NCBI GenBank assembly: GCA_030272585.1
Contig: BSYQ01000002.1
Span: 6,510,001-6,574,000 of the forward strand
Reading direction: 5' to 3'
Length of the DNA: 64,000 nucleotides
From: Bryopsis sp. KO-2023
Taxonomy: Eukaryota; Chlorophyta; Ulvophyceae; Bryopsidales; Bryopsidaceae
The notes beneath the pieces were generated by a model. The model ran no database searches. It was not told where the DNA came from and worked only from the letters and a program-made list of their open reading frames with translations. Both the position numbers and the translations under genes were made by a program. Below, piece by piece: positions 1-11,682 of the stretch (positions are counted from its first letter, which is position 1; every line of letters starts with the position of its first letter).

Positions 1-613
1 ACAAATTGGGTTCCAAGAGGCTGGAATTTACGATTGCGGAGGATGTTGAAAATTGAGATCAAAAGCCACAAGGCCAGGAATTGTTTTCTGCGAATCAACT
101 TTTTCATCAGATCTTAGAAACCTAATTGGGCGAGATTTATTATGGGTGGGAAGAGTGTCCTGATTAAAAAAAATTGCTCTTGAAGCAGCTTTTCAAACAA
201 GAATCTGGCATAAAAAAATGATTGACAGATTTAATATTTGTTTTTGAGGATGGGATATCATGAAAAAGAACAATGTCCATGTGCCTGGTTCACTTTTCTG
301 ATCTCTTTCAAGACAAAACCCTTATTTCCACAACCTTAAACCTTAATACTGTTGCAAACCTCGGGATCAGTCAGACTGTGGGTGCAGCTCCAACCCGAAA
401 CCACCCAATCACCACCCATCTACTTTTCCAACCAGCTTGGAGAAGCTGGTTTTGGCTGCACCCAACATTCTGACTGACTGACATCCCTTTCGAGGGGCAT
501 TCCACACCCCCATTGGGATTGGGCACCCTGACCAGCCAGAGCCTAACCGGCCACAGGTTGCAACAAGCCACCAATCAAGGCCGACCACCAACATGTATGA
601 GAATCCACCGAAT
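1..613 (+). repeat. Dispersed repeat, copy of the 39-45 kb foldback arm
   Basis: This stretch is closely similar to 42893-43250 followed by 44205-44445 on the plus strand, and in reverse complement to about 40290-40890. The window-edge copy lacks the roughly 950-bp segment that separates the two halves in the right foldback arm, so it shows the uninterrupted state. Similarity fades near 613. The short open frames inside it are repeated in every copy and have no recognisable domain, so I do not call genes. Confidence 0.85.
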
Positions 614-2333
614 CGAGGATTCTTTCTTATTTGGAGGGCGTGTTCTGTGATTGGATAGAGCAGCTCTCCGAAAACTTGTATACGAAGGGAAATAACGTTT
701 GTTTCATGTTTTCTTTTAACACCAACCCAGCCTGGCTACACAGGAAACAGATCACCACAACAGCGAGAAGGTCAAGAGAGTCAGACCCCTCTTTCGCTTT
801 CTTTAATTTTCTTTTCTCAAATAAAGACAACGTCGCTTACATCAGGATTGCTGAGTAAGCCCATGTCAGCGTTTGTATGAACTAGATCTACCCTTTCTTC
901 ACTTTTTTTATTATACATTCGTCAGTCAGTCTGCCAGACAGACGGACGGTCTTGTAGATCTGATATCACTGAGAATGTACATTTATTTCTCAAGTTCTGC
1001 CAATTCTTTTCCCTATCTTTCCACATTCTATTAATTCCTCCTTTTCCGTAACCCTTTCTTCCCTGCACCTCTTTTTTTTTTCTTTTTCTGCTATTCTGTT
1101 TTCTAATACTTACTCAATTCCTAAAGCTTTCTATATGAAACAAATGTCATCATATAAATACTCCCAAGTCATTATATCTGGGGGCTTGATCTTGAAATCT
1201 CAGCTTCAGCTGTGCATGTGTTTCCCTCCCAACGATGCGCCCCCAGTCCCTTCAGCATGATGATCCCGGTGATTTTTTTACCGAAACAACGTTCCACTCT
1301 GTGCGCTTCCCTCCCACCAACCAGGATGTGCTGGAGGCACGCAGAACTGACATTTGATTTTCTCGCGTGTGCTTGAACTCCGCCCCAAAGCCTGACAACG
1401 ACTTGTTATAATTCTATATTGTAGAGTGCCGAGCAGGGTAGCGCCTGCTTATCACCCAAGCGGGGACTGTTGAGTGTGGATCGAAGGTGTCTGTTCTTGG
1501 TCCTGTGCTGAGCGTTGATGGTGCATCCTTTCCAAGAGGTGGGTCTGTTCTGGCGCCTTCTCTGAGGAGTTCGTGGTGGAGTGAATGAAGTGCTGGGCAA
1601 AGCGCAAGGCGGGAAACCGAGCAGCGATCACTGGCCGCCTGCTCCGGTGGGAGGACAATGCACCAGAGTTGAGCACTGGGTTTATCATCGACAGCTTCCC
1701 CAGAGAGACCGCTCGATTCTTTTTGTTCTATCACATTTGATGCGCCTTCTTTGCTTCTTGTTTTCTCTATAAAGCGATATATCAGCCCATTTGTGTACAC
1801 GATCAAAAGAATAGGTGTTTGTTAATTTTTCGTGTGCACAAATGGTTAGACTTCAAGTCTTACAATGCACAAATGTTAGATTGAATTCGCTTTCAAAAGA
1901 AGCCATAAAACGCTTCAGAAGGGAAATCCAGGGCGACGATGCAAGGTGGATAAGTCAACGACACTGAAGTTTCGATAGGGCCAGAGTGGCTCGTCGGACA
2001 ACATGTAATCATGGATTAATAGATTAATTGAAGTCGCCGACAGTCGACCAGGGAGGATAAGCGCAGCCAGGCCACACAAGGGAGGAGAGCTAGAGGTTGC
2101 GAATAGAAAAAAATTGGAAACAGTAAGAAAAAAAGCGGTCACGGACTTTTCGTCGGTGAATAAGACCTAAAGCAATCTCACAAGAGCTCTCCTCTTTGCA
2201 AGTGCACCTCCAAGTTAATCAATAATTACAACCCACAACAAAAGAGAGCCATCACCATCCATGATGTTGGAACAAGAACAAAAACAGATAGTCAATGAAC
2301 GACCTAACAAAACTGCATCGAACAAGATAATGC
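614..2333. other. Intergenic, no supported gene
   Basis: AT-rich sequence with several pyrimidine runs. The longest open frame, on the minus strand at about 1414-1806, overlaps other short frames and shows no recognisable domain, repeat or coding bias that I can see. The part next to 2334 probably holds the 3' end of the F-box/WD40 transcript. I see no RNA gene or transposon signature. Confidence 0.5.
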
Positions 2334-3374
2334 TCACAACCCATTGGAAAAATCCCAGACCCAAATCTCCCCATTACCACGAACAGCCACCAACTTTTCA
2401 ACATCAACCCATATCCTTTCTATTATTGTCTCCCTATCGACCCGACAAACAAAGGTCCGCACACACTCCCCCTTCGTTGTATCCCATATTTTTATCGTTC
2501 CATCATAAGATCCTGTGAACATCCGACCTTCTTTAACAACGATAGAGCTCACAATATCTGAGTGACCTTGAAAGGTTTCCACAAGTTGACCGCTTTCAAA
2601 TTCCCAGGAGCGAATGTTACCGTCCCACGCTCCACAAAAGATGAGTCCATCAGAAACTCTCATTTGTGTCGCTCCATGTAATTGTCCATGAATCACTCGA
2701 AGGCAGGCATTATCGAGCAAGTTCCATACTCGAATAGTCTCATCCTTCGACCCACTGATCGAGAGATTGCCTGGTTGGAAAAAAATGCAAAAAACATGAT
2801 CTTTGTGACCGCGAAGGGATTCAACTAGCTCCCACACCCCTTTTCTCCAAATTTGAAGAGCCCCGTCTTTTCCCCCAACGGCCACGTTGTCGCCAAGGTC
2901 CGCTATAGACAAGATGCTCGAATTGAGAAGTGAGACGCAAAAAAGCTTTTTCCATGTGGATATATCCCATCCACGCAAATCACCATTGCCACCTCCAGTT
3001 ACAAGGATCCCATCCATAAAAGAAAGACTCGGTATTGATCCAATCTCCCTACAATCAAAAATCAATTCTTTTCGATCGAAATCGAACACCTTCAACCCTT
3101 TGTAACCACCTATGGCAATGAGATTTCTCATCTTGGCACAACAAAACGTCATGAAATTTTTTAGATTCTCGTGAACCATTGGCTCTATTGGTTTATACAA
3201 CCAGGCACGGTCCAAATCAATTTTTCTTTTCAGGGACGACTCCTTTTTGGTAACTTCTCGCCAAGATGTGGCCACACCAGAGCATCTAGCAAGCAAAACA
3301 CCAGGAATTCTCCGAAAGATATCGGCCAGGATATGCCAGGGCAAGTCCCATTCGAGCGGAATATAATCGCTCAT
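2334..3374 (-). CDS. F-box and WD40-repeat protein (346 aa)
   Basis: Single-exon gene of 346 codons. The start ATG at 3374-3372 (MSDYIPLEWD) sits in an ACC-ATGAG context and matches the start of the paralogue at 26973. Residues about 5-50 form an F-box-like helical segment (LPWHILADIFRRIPGVLLAR), followed from about residue 85 by six or seven WD40 blades with typical GH and WD endings (IRVWNLLD, IKIWDTTKG, IWVWDFSNGL). Such F-box/WD40 proteins act as substrate receptors of SCF-type ubiquitin ligases: the F-box binds SKP1 and the propeller binds the substrate. That role is inferred from family; the substrate is unknown. The gene diverges from the ankyrin gene that starts at 4962. Its upstream DNA is shared with the paralogue. 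Confidence 0.88.
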   Translation of the reverse strand: MSDYIPLEWDLPWHILADIFRRIPGVLLARCSGVATSWREVTKKESSLKRKIDLDRAWLYKPIEPMVHENLKNFMTFCCAKMRNLIAIGGYKGLKVFDFDRKELIFDCREIGSIPSLSFMDGILVTGGGNGDLRGWDISTWKKLFCVSLLNSSILSIADLGDNVAVGGKDGALQIWRKGVWELVESLRGHKDHVFCIFFQPGNLSISGSKDETIRVWNLLDNACLRVIHGQLHGATQMRVSDGLIFCGAWDGNIRSWEFESGQLVETFQGHSDIVSSIVVKEGRMFTGSYDGTIKIWDTTKGECVRTFVCRVDRETIIERIWVDVEKLVAVRGNGEIWVWDFSNGL

Positions 3375-4961
3375 GGTGGCGTTCCGCTCCGGAAAAATTG
3401 ATCCTCTTCCTAGATTCACAATATCACGTGGTCAAACGAGCGAGACTCTCGTCGCCTTATACTGTGTAAGTTACACAGCGCGAGAGTCTTTTCAAGAAAA
3501 AAACACGAGCTGTGGGGACGCCTAGCGCCAGCAAACACAAAACAAGTCCATCCAAGAAACCCTGGGCGCGTCGCCGAAAAATCACAAAGAGAACGGCTAG
3601 AGGCGAGCGTGAAGAAAAAAAGAAAAACGTGAAGACCACTCCCTTGTTTTTTGGACCAAACTTGCAGTCCCAGTAGCCAACTTTGCACTTGTCCTCTTCG
3701 CTGTAACTTAGAAAGCGTAGGCGAAAAACCTATGCCGAAGAGGTGATGCCGAGCGCACCCACCTTTTTGCGGTAGGCCGATATCAAAAACGTTGCCAGCA
3801 GAGCGACTCGATCGCTCAAAAAAGTTGGTGGTGGGCTGTGATCGTACCTCTTTTCAACCGTGGTGCTGTCGGTGTTAATGATCTGACAAGTCGATAGGCG
3901 GTCGAGGTCACATTTTTCTGCAGCGAGTGACAGAGTGACGACGCCCGATGTAAACACGATACCTCACCGGAGTGACGCGATTTTGCCGTCTCCCCACCCC
4001 GAACGCCCAACGTTGTGCAAAAGAACCTCGGCAAGAGACAAAAATATTTTTCGAACCGTGCCTCGGCCTGGAACTAACCCAATTTGGCTTGAAAACGGAC
4101 CCTGGTTGTCGACTTGTCGGGAAAAAAGAAACTCTTCTTAAATAAGTAGAATTAAAAGCACGCTTGCCTCGAAACGAAAACCAGACACACCAAGAAAACT
4201 CCGACTCCGGAGCCGGCGGATCCCTCTTTTTTCTCCATGAAGAAGGGAAACAAAAAAATGATCGGAAAATACTTCGTCTCGTACCCTGCTGGGTTTCTTT
4301 CCTGCACCCAGACAAAGAAAGGAGTCAACAGAAAAAAACGCACACACTGTCACGGCCCAGTGCGTCAGGGCAGCACGTATCGAAACTAGTTCCCTGTCGA
4401 CGACAAAACCCTTCTCGAATTAAACGGGCGTTCCACTCCCCTTGTGACGTCAATTGTCTTACTTGGCGGCGCTCAAGAGGTCGCATGCATTCAGAAAATT
4501 CACGCATCCAGCAAACGCGGCGAAAGGATTAAGAAAAACTCGCAGGGAATCCTCGCCCCAAGACCTCTTGAAGGCAAATTTGACTTCAAATTTTTACTTT
4601 ACAGTGATCTCGAATAAAATTAGGGATCTCAGCTGGAAAAAACCATTCCCCAAAAAAGCCCCCAAAAAGCATAAACTCAAGAGGTTTCCCCGCACTCGGC
4701 TTTTCCGTGCGTTTCGTTCAAAATAGTCGGAGCAGCAGCCGAATCCAAGCTTCCGTCTGTTCACGATTTCATGAGGTGCAGGTTACGTGAGCGTTTTCAC
4801 CCGGTTTGAAACGCTCGTGTGTCCGCTATGGGTGCATTTTAATCGCCGTGTAATGTCGGGCGCAGCATCCGTGGAACTTCCCTCATACAGCAACGTCTAC
4901 TATCCATCCTGCAAGCTTATAAAGTCCTGCCAAACGCCACAGTTTGGAACGAGTCTCGGAA
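3375..4961. promoter_or_regulatory. Intergenic region between divergent genes, partly duplicated at 26 kb
   Basis: This 1.6 kb separates the minus-strand WD40 gene from the plus-strand ankyrin gene, so it should contain both promoters. The part from 3375 to about 3960 is recognisably similar, in reverse complement, to about 26160-26970 upstream of the second WD40 gene: a GATATTGTGAATnnAGGAAGAG block just before the start, a GTTTCCCCACAG-like block and the TTTTTTTCTTGAAAAGACT block recur in the same order. I cannot define a core promoter. The short open frames here have no recognisable domain. Confidence 0.55.
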
Positions 4962-7900
4962 ATGGCTTCCGCCACGCAGTCAAGAAGTGACGCCGTCGAG
5001 GGAGACGAGCTTAGCAGCCCACAGGAGGATTCCATGCAAGGTGAACAGCCACCTCTCTCAGCTTATATTCCCACACAGTGCGCTTTTTCTTGGAACAACC
5101 CTCTTCTCATCTCGACCCACGATAGCGACGAGACCTATGACGCTCTGTGTCGTTTGTGCAAACGTTGGCGAGAGTGTCTCATCAACCAGAAAAAGAAACA
5201 CCCTTGCCCTTTGTTTCTTGAGATTATGGGACGGTTGTAGTGAACGCCCAACACTGTACTTTCTTGCAGGCAAGCGTTCGACTGAAAGGGAGTTACGAGA
5301 CGTTCGAGCGGCAATCGATAATCTTTCTGCCTGTCTCAATAAGCTGGAAGGAAGGGGTGACTGTCGTAAGGAGGTCGAACTGCACGAATAGGGTTGCTTG
5401 TCTCGCCGTCTGTATCTTTTTTTTTTGGATTGGCTCGCCAAACACAGTCGGGACAGTCGTACTGTTATGTTTTTTTTCTTCTCATTCCCCCTTCGATTCG
5501 GCGGGGTGGATATATCGGAAGCTGTTGCTGATTTGTGAACCACGTGTCCGAAATGACGACAATGTGGATCGCACATTGAATCTTTTTTTCTTGGCTTGTC
5601 ATTGAGCAGACACAGGGTCGAGGCTGGAGCAGTCGTTGAAGGAAGTCGACAGCGAGTCTGAAGCGATACGGCTGCTTAAGGTACTCCAATAGTCTCGTTT
5701 CTCTTGGTCAGTTGTGCTCTGCAATAATCACACAACACAGGGAGGAGACTGGTTGGTTCGTGTGTGTCCAGGTGACCGTTAACGCGAAAGAGATGGAGAT
5801 TCGGGAGCTTAACGCGAGACTGCTAGAGAAAGATGCGATGATGGATTGTCTCCAAGAGAGTCTCAAAGAAAATCGCGCGATGATGAGTTTCCTTCGTGAC
5901 CAGTTGGTGACTGGTGGGGAGCAGTTAAAAAAGAAGGATGACTTGATAATATCTCTCCAAGCGACCCTTGAGGAGAACGTTGCTCACAAACCTGTACACG
6001 AACACGAGATCAAAGCGCTACGAGGTGTGGGCGCTCCAGATGCGAACAAGGAGAAACACCTATTTGAGTTGCACAGTTTCTAATCCGTTGGTGATAAAAC
6101 GCTAAGGATAAAGGCTTTTTTTCCGCTTGCAGATCAGTTTGCAGCACTCGAGCGTGGAAAAAAATCAAGGATTTCATTGCTTGAGGAAAAAAACAGGGAG
6201 CAAGATGCAGTGATTAGACGGAAAGAGGAGATGATAAAAGCGAATGCTGCGAACCATGAGCAAAAAGAGAGAGAAATGATCCAGAAAAAAGATGACGAGA
6301 TACAAGCAATCGTTGCGAACATAAGTATAACAATGCCAACTTAATCTTGATTCTTGTGTTTTGGGCGACACAATTTTGTCAACACGGTCTTGCTAGAACT
6401 TCAAATTTGGTTGATAAAGAGAAATAAAAGCTAAAGCGAGCGTGTGCTCATTCCAATAAAAGTCGCTCAAAATGGCGTTAATCACTCTATTACACCAAGA
6501 TTTGCGTTGCTAAGAAGTGGTATTCATTCGTTGCAGGGAAAGTTATTTTGTTATCCGAATACAATTTTCAGGTAGGAAAAGCAACTTTCTCATTTGTCAA
6601 TGCTGAGTGATTGACCTCTGAATCTTCCACACCTGCTAAAAAGTATTTCGCTTGGTGATCTTGTTTGACAATAGGAGAAAGGTGTTCCACTGTTCTTAAA
6701 TGTTGTCAAGGATGGTGACCTTGAAACAATGAAGGTAATAAAAGCTCACAAGCTGTTACAGTGGCGACGACCATACCACAAGCGGTTCTTCCATCTACTT
6801 ATTTCTTGCTTGATAATGTGCGATCATGTTTTGTTTCATTTAGCTTAAATTCTTTTTTATAAAATCAAAAAATGCTTTGTATTTTTAACAGGCATTCATA
6901 TCCATGGGATTTGATGTCGATACTCAAGACGAAGCGAAAAGGACCCCACTTTCCTACGCTGCCGAAAAAGGACATTATTCTATCGTCGAAACACTACTTT
7001 TGAAAGGTTTGCCAAGAACTATATAAGAACACTCTTGCTTTTTCTTTCTCTTCGTTTTTCGAAGGAGGTAGTGTATTCTTTCGCCTGGTTTCTTCAAAAC
7101 TCCTCGTATCAAAACAAAAGTTTATATCGAAGCATTTTTCGAACACACCAAGCCAATAGGAATGATTTGAGATAGTGCAGTGCCTCCCCTATCAATAAGA
7201 ACAATCGCTTGAACCTTAGCGTGAACCCTAGCAGTCATACTCAGTAATAACAATCTTTCCCGTTACAAACCTCAAGTATTGTCACCATGAGCTTGAGAAA
7301 AAAAGAAAGTTAATTGTGTACCTTTGTCGTACGTGTTTAGGAGCCAATGTTGACCTGAGCGATAAGAATCACAAGACTCCCACACATTGGGCATCCGAGA
7401 AGGGCAACGTTGAAGTGGTCAAGGCATTGATCCACGCAGGTAAATTTCGGTTCGCATTCTTTCTTTTTATGAATCAATGAAAGTGAACGGAAGAGAAGAA
7501 ATTGTGTTTAATCTCTGGTTTCCTCACATCCTTTGGACAATGTGACAATATCAATTTGAAACATCTTTCTTGATCTAAACGAGTTGGGGAAACTAATTCA
7601 AAGTGCGTTGGACTCGTTTCCGAATAAGTTCTTGCAATGTGTCCCTAGCCTTTAAGTTTCTTTCTTCCCGGCTATACTCTATGGCTTCCTACAAATGTGA
7701 TTTGTTTTTTTACTTTTTCATGAAAACGATGACTTTCATGGAAAGTCTCTCTGTTCATTTCTGTGTCCCGGGTGTCAATCTGAGTGTTGGGAGAGAAGCT
7801 AATTGCGTCCCTTGGTGCGTGTCCAGGGGCTAATTTTGATTCGAAAAATAGATTCAAATATACTCCACTCCTTTTGGCATGTATTTTTAGCAAACCCGAA

Positions 7901-10367
7901 GTGGTGAAGGAATTGTTGCACAATGGTAAGCTTTGCTTGCCTTTTTTCTTTCTGAGCAAGAATGAGAAACAACAAGGACACATCCGGTCAACGAAGTCGT
8001 TGTCAATGATTTTTTGAGTAGTATCGAATGGTAGTTGTTTCTTTTTTCATGTTTTGGACTTTCAAGATAACAAATAGTTATGAAATATTTGTTCCAAAAA
8101 GGGTTAGAACCATGTATAATTTAGTTTTTTATTTTACGCTATTATTATCATTCTCTTTGGGCACGAAGAGCGTCTTGGCTTCTATTGATGTGGTAAGATT
8201 ACAAATCTAATCATCTTAGTTTTGTTTTTTCCAGGGGTCAATGTCGAAGCTCAAGACGAAGAGGGGGACAATCATACTATGGATCTGATCGATCTTCCAA
8301 AACTAAGGTAATATTAGGTCACAGCAGTAATCCGACATCATAACTGCGTCCTAGAACCGATTTTAGCAATGATCGGTTTTTTTTTTTTTTTTTTTCATTT
8401 TTGGCTGATCGGTGATCGTGATCGTGATCGGCCGATCAAATGTTGATCGTGCTCTTGATCGTCCGATCACATGTTGATCGTGATCGTGATCGGTTCGCCG
8501 ATCACCGATCTGATCGGTTGTTCCGATCACGATCCCGATCACGATCAAGCGCCGCGACCTGTCGGCACTTCATCGGCTGACCTTGATCGGTGTGATCGTG
8601 ATCGGCCGATCGTGATCGGACCTGCATCCGATCATGATCGGTACTGATCATTTGATCGACGAATTGATCGGTCTCGCGAAAATGCCGACAAGTCACCACC
8701 CGCAGGTGTTTCTGAGGTGGAAGGATTCGAACCGGGTACCTAACGGATTAGAAGCATACTCACTAACGCTTGGACCACTCGGAGCCACGGTTTGTAGGTC
8801 ATCCGTGTCATTATATACGTGATCTGTCAGTCCGACAAACTGAGGTATATAATGACACGGATGACCTAGTGACCGTGGCTCCGAGTGGTCCAAGCGTTAA
8901 TGCGTCTGTCTCTAGTCTGTTAGGTCCCAGGTTCGAATCCCTGCACCCCAGAAACACCTGCGGGTGGTGATTTCTCGGCATTTGTGATGGACCGATCAAT
9001 TGACCGATCATGATCCGATCTAATCGGCATCTCCGATCACGATCACGATCACGATCAAGCGCCTCGCCCTGTCGGCGCTTGATCGGCCGATGTTGGACGG
9101 TGTGATCGTGATCGGCCGATCAAAGTTGGCCGATTAAATCGGTCAGCCGATCAGATTGGTGATCGGCCGATCTCCATCGATGATCGGCCAAACCGATTTG
9201 ATCGGCGATCGATCTGATCGGAAAAACCCGATCACGATTTAATCGGTCGGACCGATCAATCCACGACCGATTAGATCGTGATCGGATCCACAGTATGGGG
9301 ACAATGCGTTACATTGGGCGTCACTGCAAGGCAATGTTGATATTACTAGAGAATTGATCAACCGTGGTGAGTCCACTTCAATTTTTCGAGCTTGTTTAGT
9401 CTTCTGATCATGATGTTACTTCCGTAAAAACAATGTGAATTCTTGACCAATTTTCATTGCGACGAATTCTTGTAAAGATCTGTTACGGCCATGCCACCGC
9501 AACAAGATGTCTCAAGGCTAAATTTTTTTTAGAGATACACACACCTCTTTTTAAAAACGTAAAATATGCTTGTTCCTCAACTTCTTCTCACTACTTTTCT
9601 TTCATCATTTGCTTCACCGCGAACTGTCTAGCAGCCTTTTAGGGCAATATCACCAAGTTTGACAAAAGATGGTTAGAACCCGGTCAAGTTTGATTTATCT
9701 TTTCATTTTTTATTTTGGGGGGGGGGACGAAGGAGTTCTTCTCTTCTGCTGATCTGATAAGATTAAATATTGAATCTTTTGAAATCACCTTTTTCAGGCG
9801 CTAATGTCGATGCTCAAGACAAGTTCAAGAGAACAGCACTATATTATGCAGTTTCAGGTGGCTTTGTTGATATCGCCAGAAAATTGATTGATCATGGTGG
9901 GTCCAATCAGAGTTTTTCAGCATTTTTCTGTTAACTCTTCATGGTGTCACTCCCCTCAACAAAATACGAATTCAACTCATGAACAAATATGGTTGCTGAG
10001 GAATTCTTGTAGAGATGTTTCCTGCCTGGAAAAAAAAAACCCTTCGGGACACAAGATATTCTTGTGCCTTAGCATTTTCTCATTGCTCTCCTTTTCCTTT
10101 TTTCTCCACCAAAAAATATTCAGCAGCCTCTGATGGCTACGTCACCGAAATTTGACTGATTTCGAAAAAGATGCATCCGTGTGAGAAGAGAAAGCTCGTA
10201 CTAGCATCTTTTATTTTCAGTTCAATCATTTTTGTGGCGTCATGTTTTTTCAAGGTGCGAGGCAAGACATTCGCGATCACACAAAAATGACTGCTGCAGA
10301 GGTTGTGTGCAAATACAAGGGGAATGCGATAAAAAAAGAGCTGGAAGACCTTCTCAAGAAATATTGA
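4962..10367 (+). CDS. Coiled-coil and ankyrin-repeat protein, 13 exons, split by a transposon
   Basis: Exons inferred from splice signals and phase: 4962-5040, 5270-5356, 5610-5680, 5772-6075, 6133-6324, 6537-6571, 6675-6734, 6892-7006, 7341-7439, 7827-7925, 8235-8272 plus 9306-9366, 9798-9896, 10255-10367. Every junction keeps phase and the sum is 1,452 nt, 483 aa, if the inserted element is ignored. Residues about 27-250 are a long charged coiled coil; residues about 255-480 are ankyrin repeats (TPLSYAAEKGH, TPTHWASEKGN, TPLLLACIF, ALHWASLQGN, TALYYAVSGG). Four ankyrin exons are exactly 99 nt with phase-1 borders, one repeat each. Ankyrin repeats mediate protein binding; the partner is unknown. 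With the element in place the frame runs into the transposon, so this allele is probably disrupted. Confidence 0.85.
8273..9297. mobile_element. hAT-like non-autonomous element A (1,025 bp) in ankyrin exon 11
   Basis: Termini are inverted: the left end reads CATACTATGGATCTGATC and the reverse complement of the right end reads CATACTGTGGATCCGATC. The 8 bp GGGACAAT occur on both sides (8265-8272 and 9298-9305). Removing the element and one copy restores an exon of exactly 99 nt with an intact ankyrin reading frame, so the borders are secure. Inside, about 8390-8690 and 9000-9290 are dense arrays of GATCGG/GATCGTGATCG motifs. The centre (about 8695-8972) is a palindrome whose arms each carry a tRNA-like sequence with A-box-like (GTGGCTCCGAGTGG) and B-box (GGTTCGAATCC) motifs. 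No transposase is encoded. An 8-bp duplication and CA-starting TIR suit hAT; the assignment is inference. Confidence 0.92.
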
Positions 10368-11195
10368 AGAGACGAGTGCATTTGGACTGCTCTGTTCTTC
10401 TCTTGCTTAACTCTGTCCAGTCTAAGCATTTTTAACATTTTTTTCTTATTGTGCTTTTCTCACCAAGGGACCTGTTCCGGTTTGATCCTATTGTGTTAAA
10501 TTTTTTTTTTCTAGGATTGTAGGATTTATGTTGAATTTAGTTATCTCCTTGTTCTTTTTTTTCCTTTTTAAGAGGGGGCTATTCTGTGGATATCTGTGTT
10601 TTGGAAAGACTGATAAGAACTTTTGCCGTCTTCTCAAAATTACAACATTGAGACCAGGGATGGGCGGAAAAGAAAAAAATTCCGCAGAGTCTGAATCAAA
10701 TGAGACTAGATCTCAGCACATTTCTTGCACCAGTTTAATTTTGCTGGCTTGATGAGCTGACATACATACACCGTTCTTGTGTGTGAAGGGGTGGCAGTGA
10801 CTTTGATTATGAAAAGAAAGACAAATCATGTAACAACTTTGAGTGAAGCTTTTTGTTATTTTCCGAGTTGATGATTTTTATGATCAGATGAAGGGGTTCT
10901 TTAGGAAACAGAAATCCACACAAAAAGAACTCATTTTAAATCCTAATTGAGTTCTGTTACTGGTTTGCATGTGGAAAAACAATATTTTCCAAAACTGTAA
11001 TCTAATTCTTCTTTCCTAGGTGTTCATTCAGACAAGATCCTTTTCGAACCAATGCCAGCTTAGCGGCCAGATCCAAAAAAAAAAACTTGAACGTTTCTAT
11101 TCCAAGAATGTTTCTGTTTTCCTTCCACTGTTAACTTTTTAAGTTCCCATCGTTGCCTGAATGAAGACTGGCGGAACGAGAAGTAGGAAGTCGTG
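10368..11195. other. Intergenic between ankyrin gene and DIRS element
   Basis: AT-rich sequence that should include the 3' untranslated region of the ankyrin gene. I see no conserved open frame, tRNA or repeat border before the right-hand terminal repeat of the DIRS element begins at 11196. Confidence 0.5.
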
Positions 11196-11279
11196 CATTA
11201 ACCCACTGCATGAGGATCCCACCCAGAAAAGCTGGAGGAGTTCTCTTCACAAAAGGCTAACATATTAATACTAAATGCC
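11196..11279 (-). repeat. DIRS terminal repeat B2
   Basis: 84-bp copy of the sequence at 11512-11595. It marks the 3' outer end of the element. It is separated from A2 by 56 bp (11280-11335) that have no counterpart next to A1. Confidence 0.88.
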
Positions 11280-11335
11280 ATATTGGTTTACACTTCGAAC
11301 TGTTTGTTTGTTTTGTCCCAAAACCTAACCATTCC

Positions 11336-11513
11336 AAAAACCTCGATTGTAATATGAAAACCGCCCTCTTTTAAGCGAACTACTCCCTCAATCATTCTAA
11401 GATCCAGTCCAACTGGATCCCCAACTGGCGTCGCCTGTCCCTTCCAGGGATAGCTTTTCGTCCCACCCTGAGTCATTGCGTTCTTTAACCTATCGTACTA
11501 ACCGTACTAGCCA
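11336..11513 (-). repeat. DIRS internal repeat A2
   Basis: 178-bp direct repeat of A1 at 24188-24365. It abuts B1 without a gap, as expected for the junction that templates circle formation in PAT-like elements. Confidence 0.9.
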
Positions 11514-11595
11514 TTAACCCACTGCATGAGGATCCCACCCAGAAAAGCTGGAGGAGTTCTCTTCACAAAAGGCTAACATATTAATACTAAATGCC
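11512..11595 (-). repeat. DIRS internal repeat B1
   Basis: 84-bp direct repeat of B2 (11196-11279), immediately downstream of the recombinase frame in the minus-strand sense and directly abutting A2. Confidence 0.9.
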
Positions 11596-11682
11596 CCTTA
11601 ACTCACAAGTAAGCAGTAAGGAATCGAATACCATGAAAAAAAACGGTCCCCAGCTGTCCCTAATAACTACTTAGTAAAAAAT

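Noticed and set aside
1414-1806. Minus-strand open frame of 130 codons
   Set aside because: Overlapped by several other frames, no domain, no splice context, composition not protein-like.
8862-8955. Functional tRNA gene in element A
   Set aside because: A and B boxes are present but anticodon and acceptor stems do not pair, and the inverted copy has a different anticodon loop.
8363-9011. Open frames on both strands in the GATCG arrays and tRNA-like core of element A
   Set aside because: They are by-products of a palindrome: the frames at 8693-8893 and 8770-8970 are mirror images of each other.
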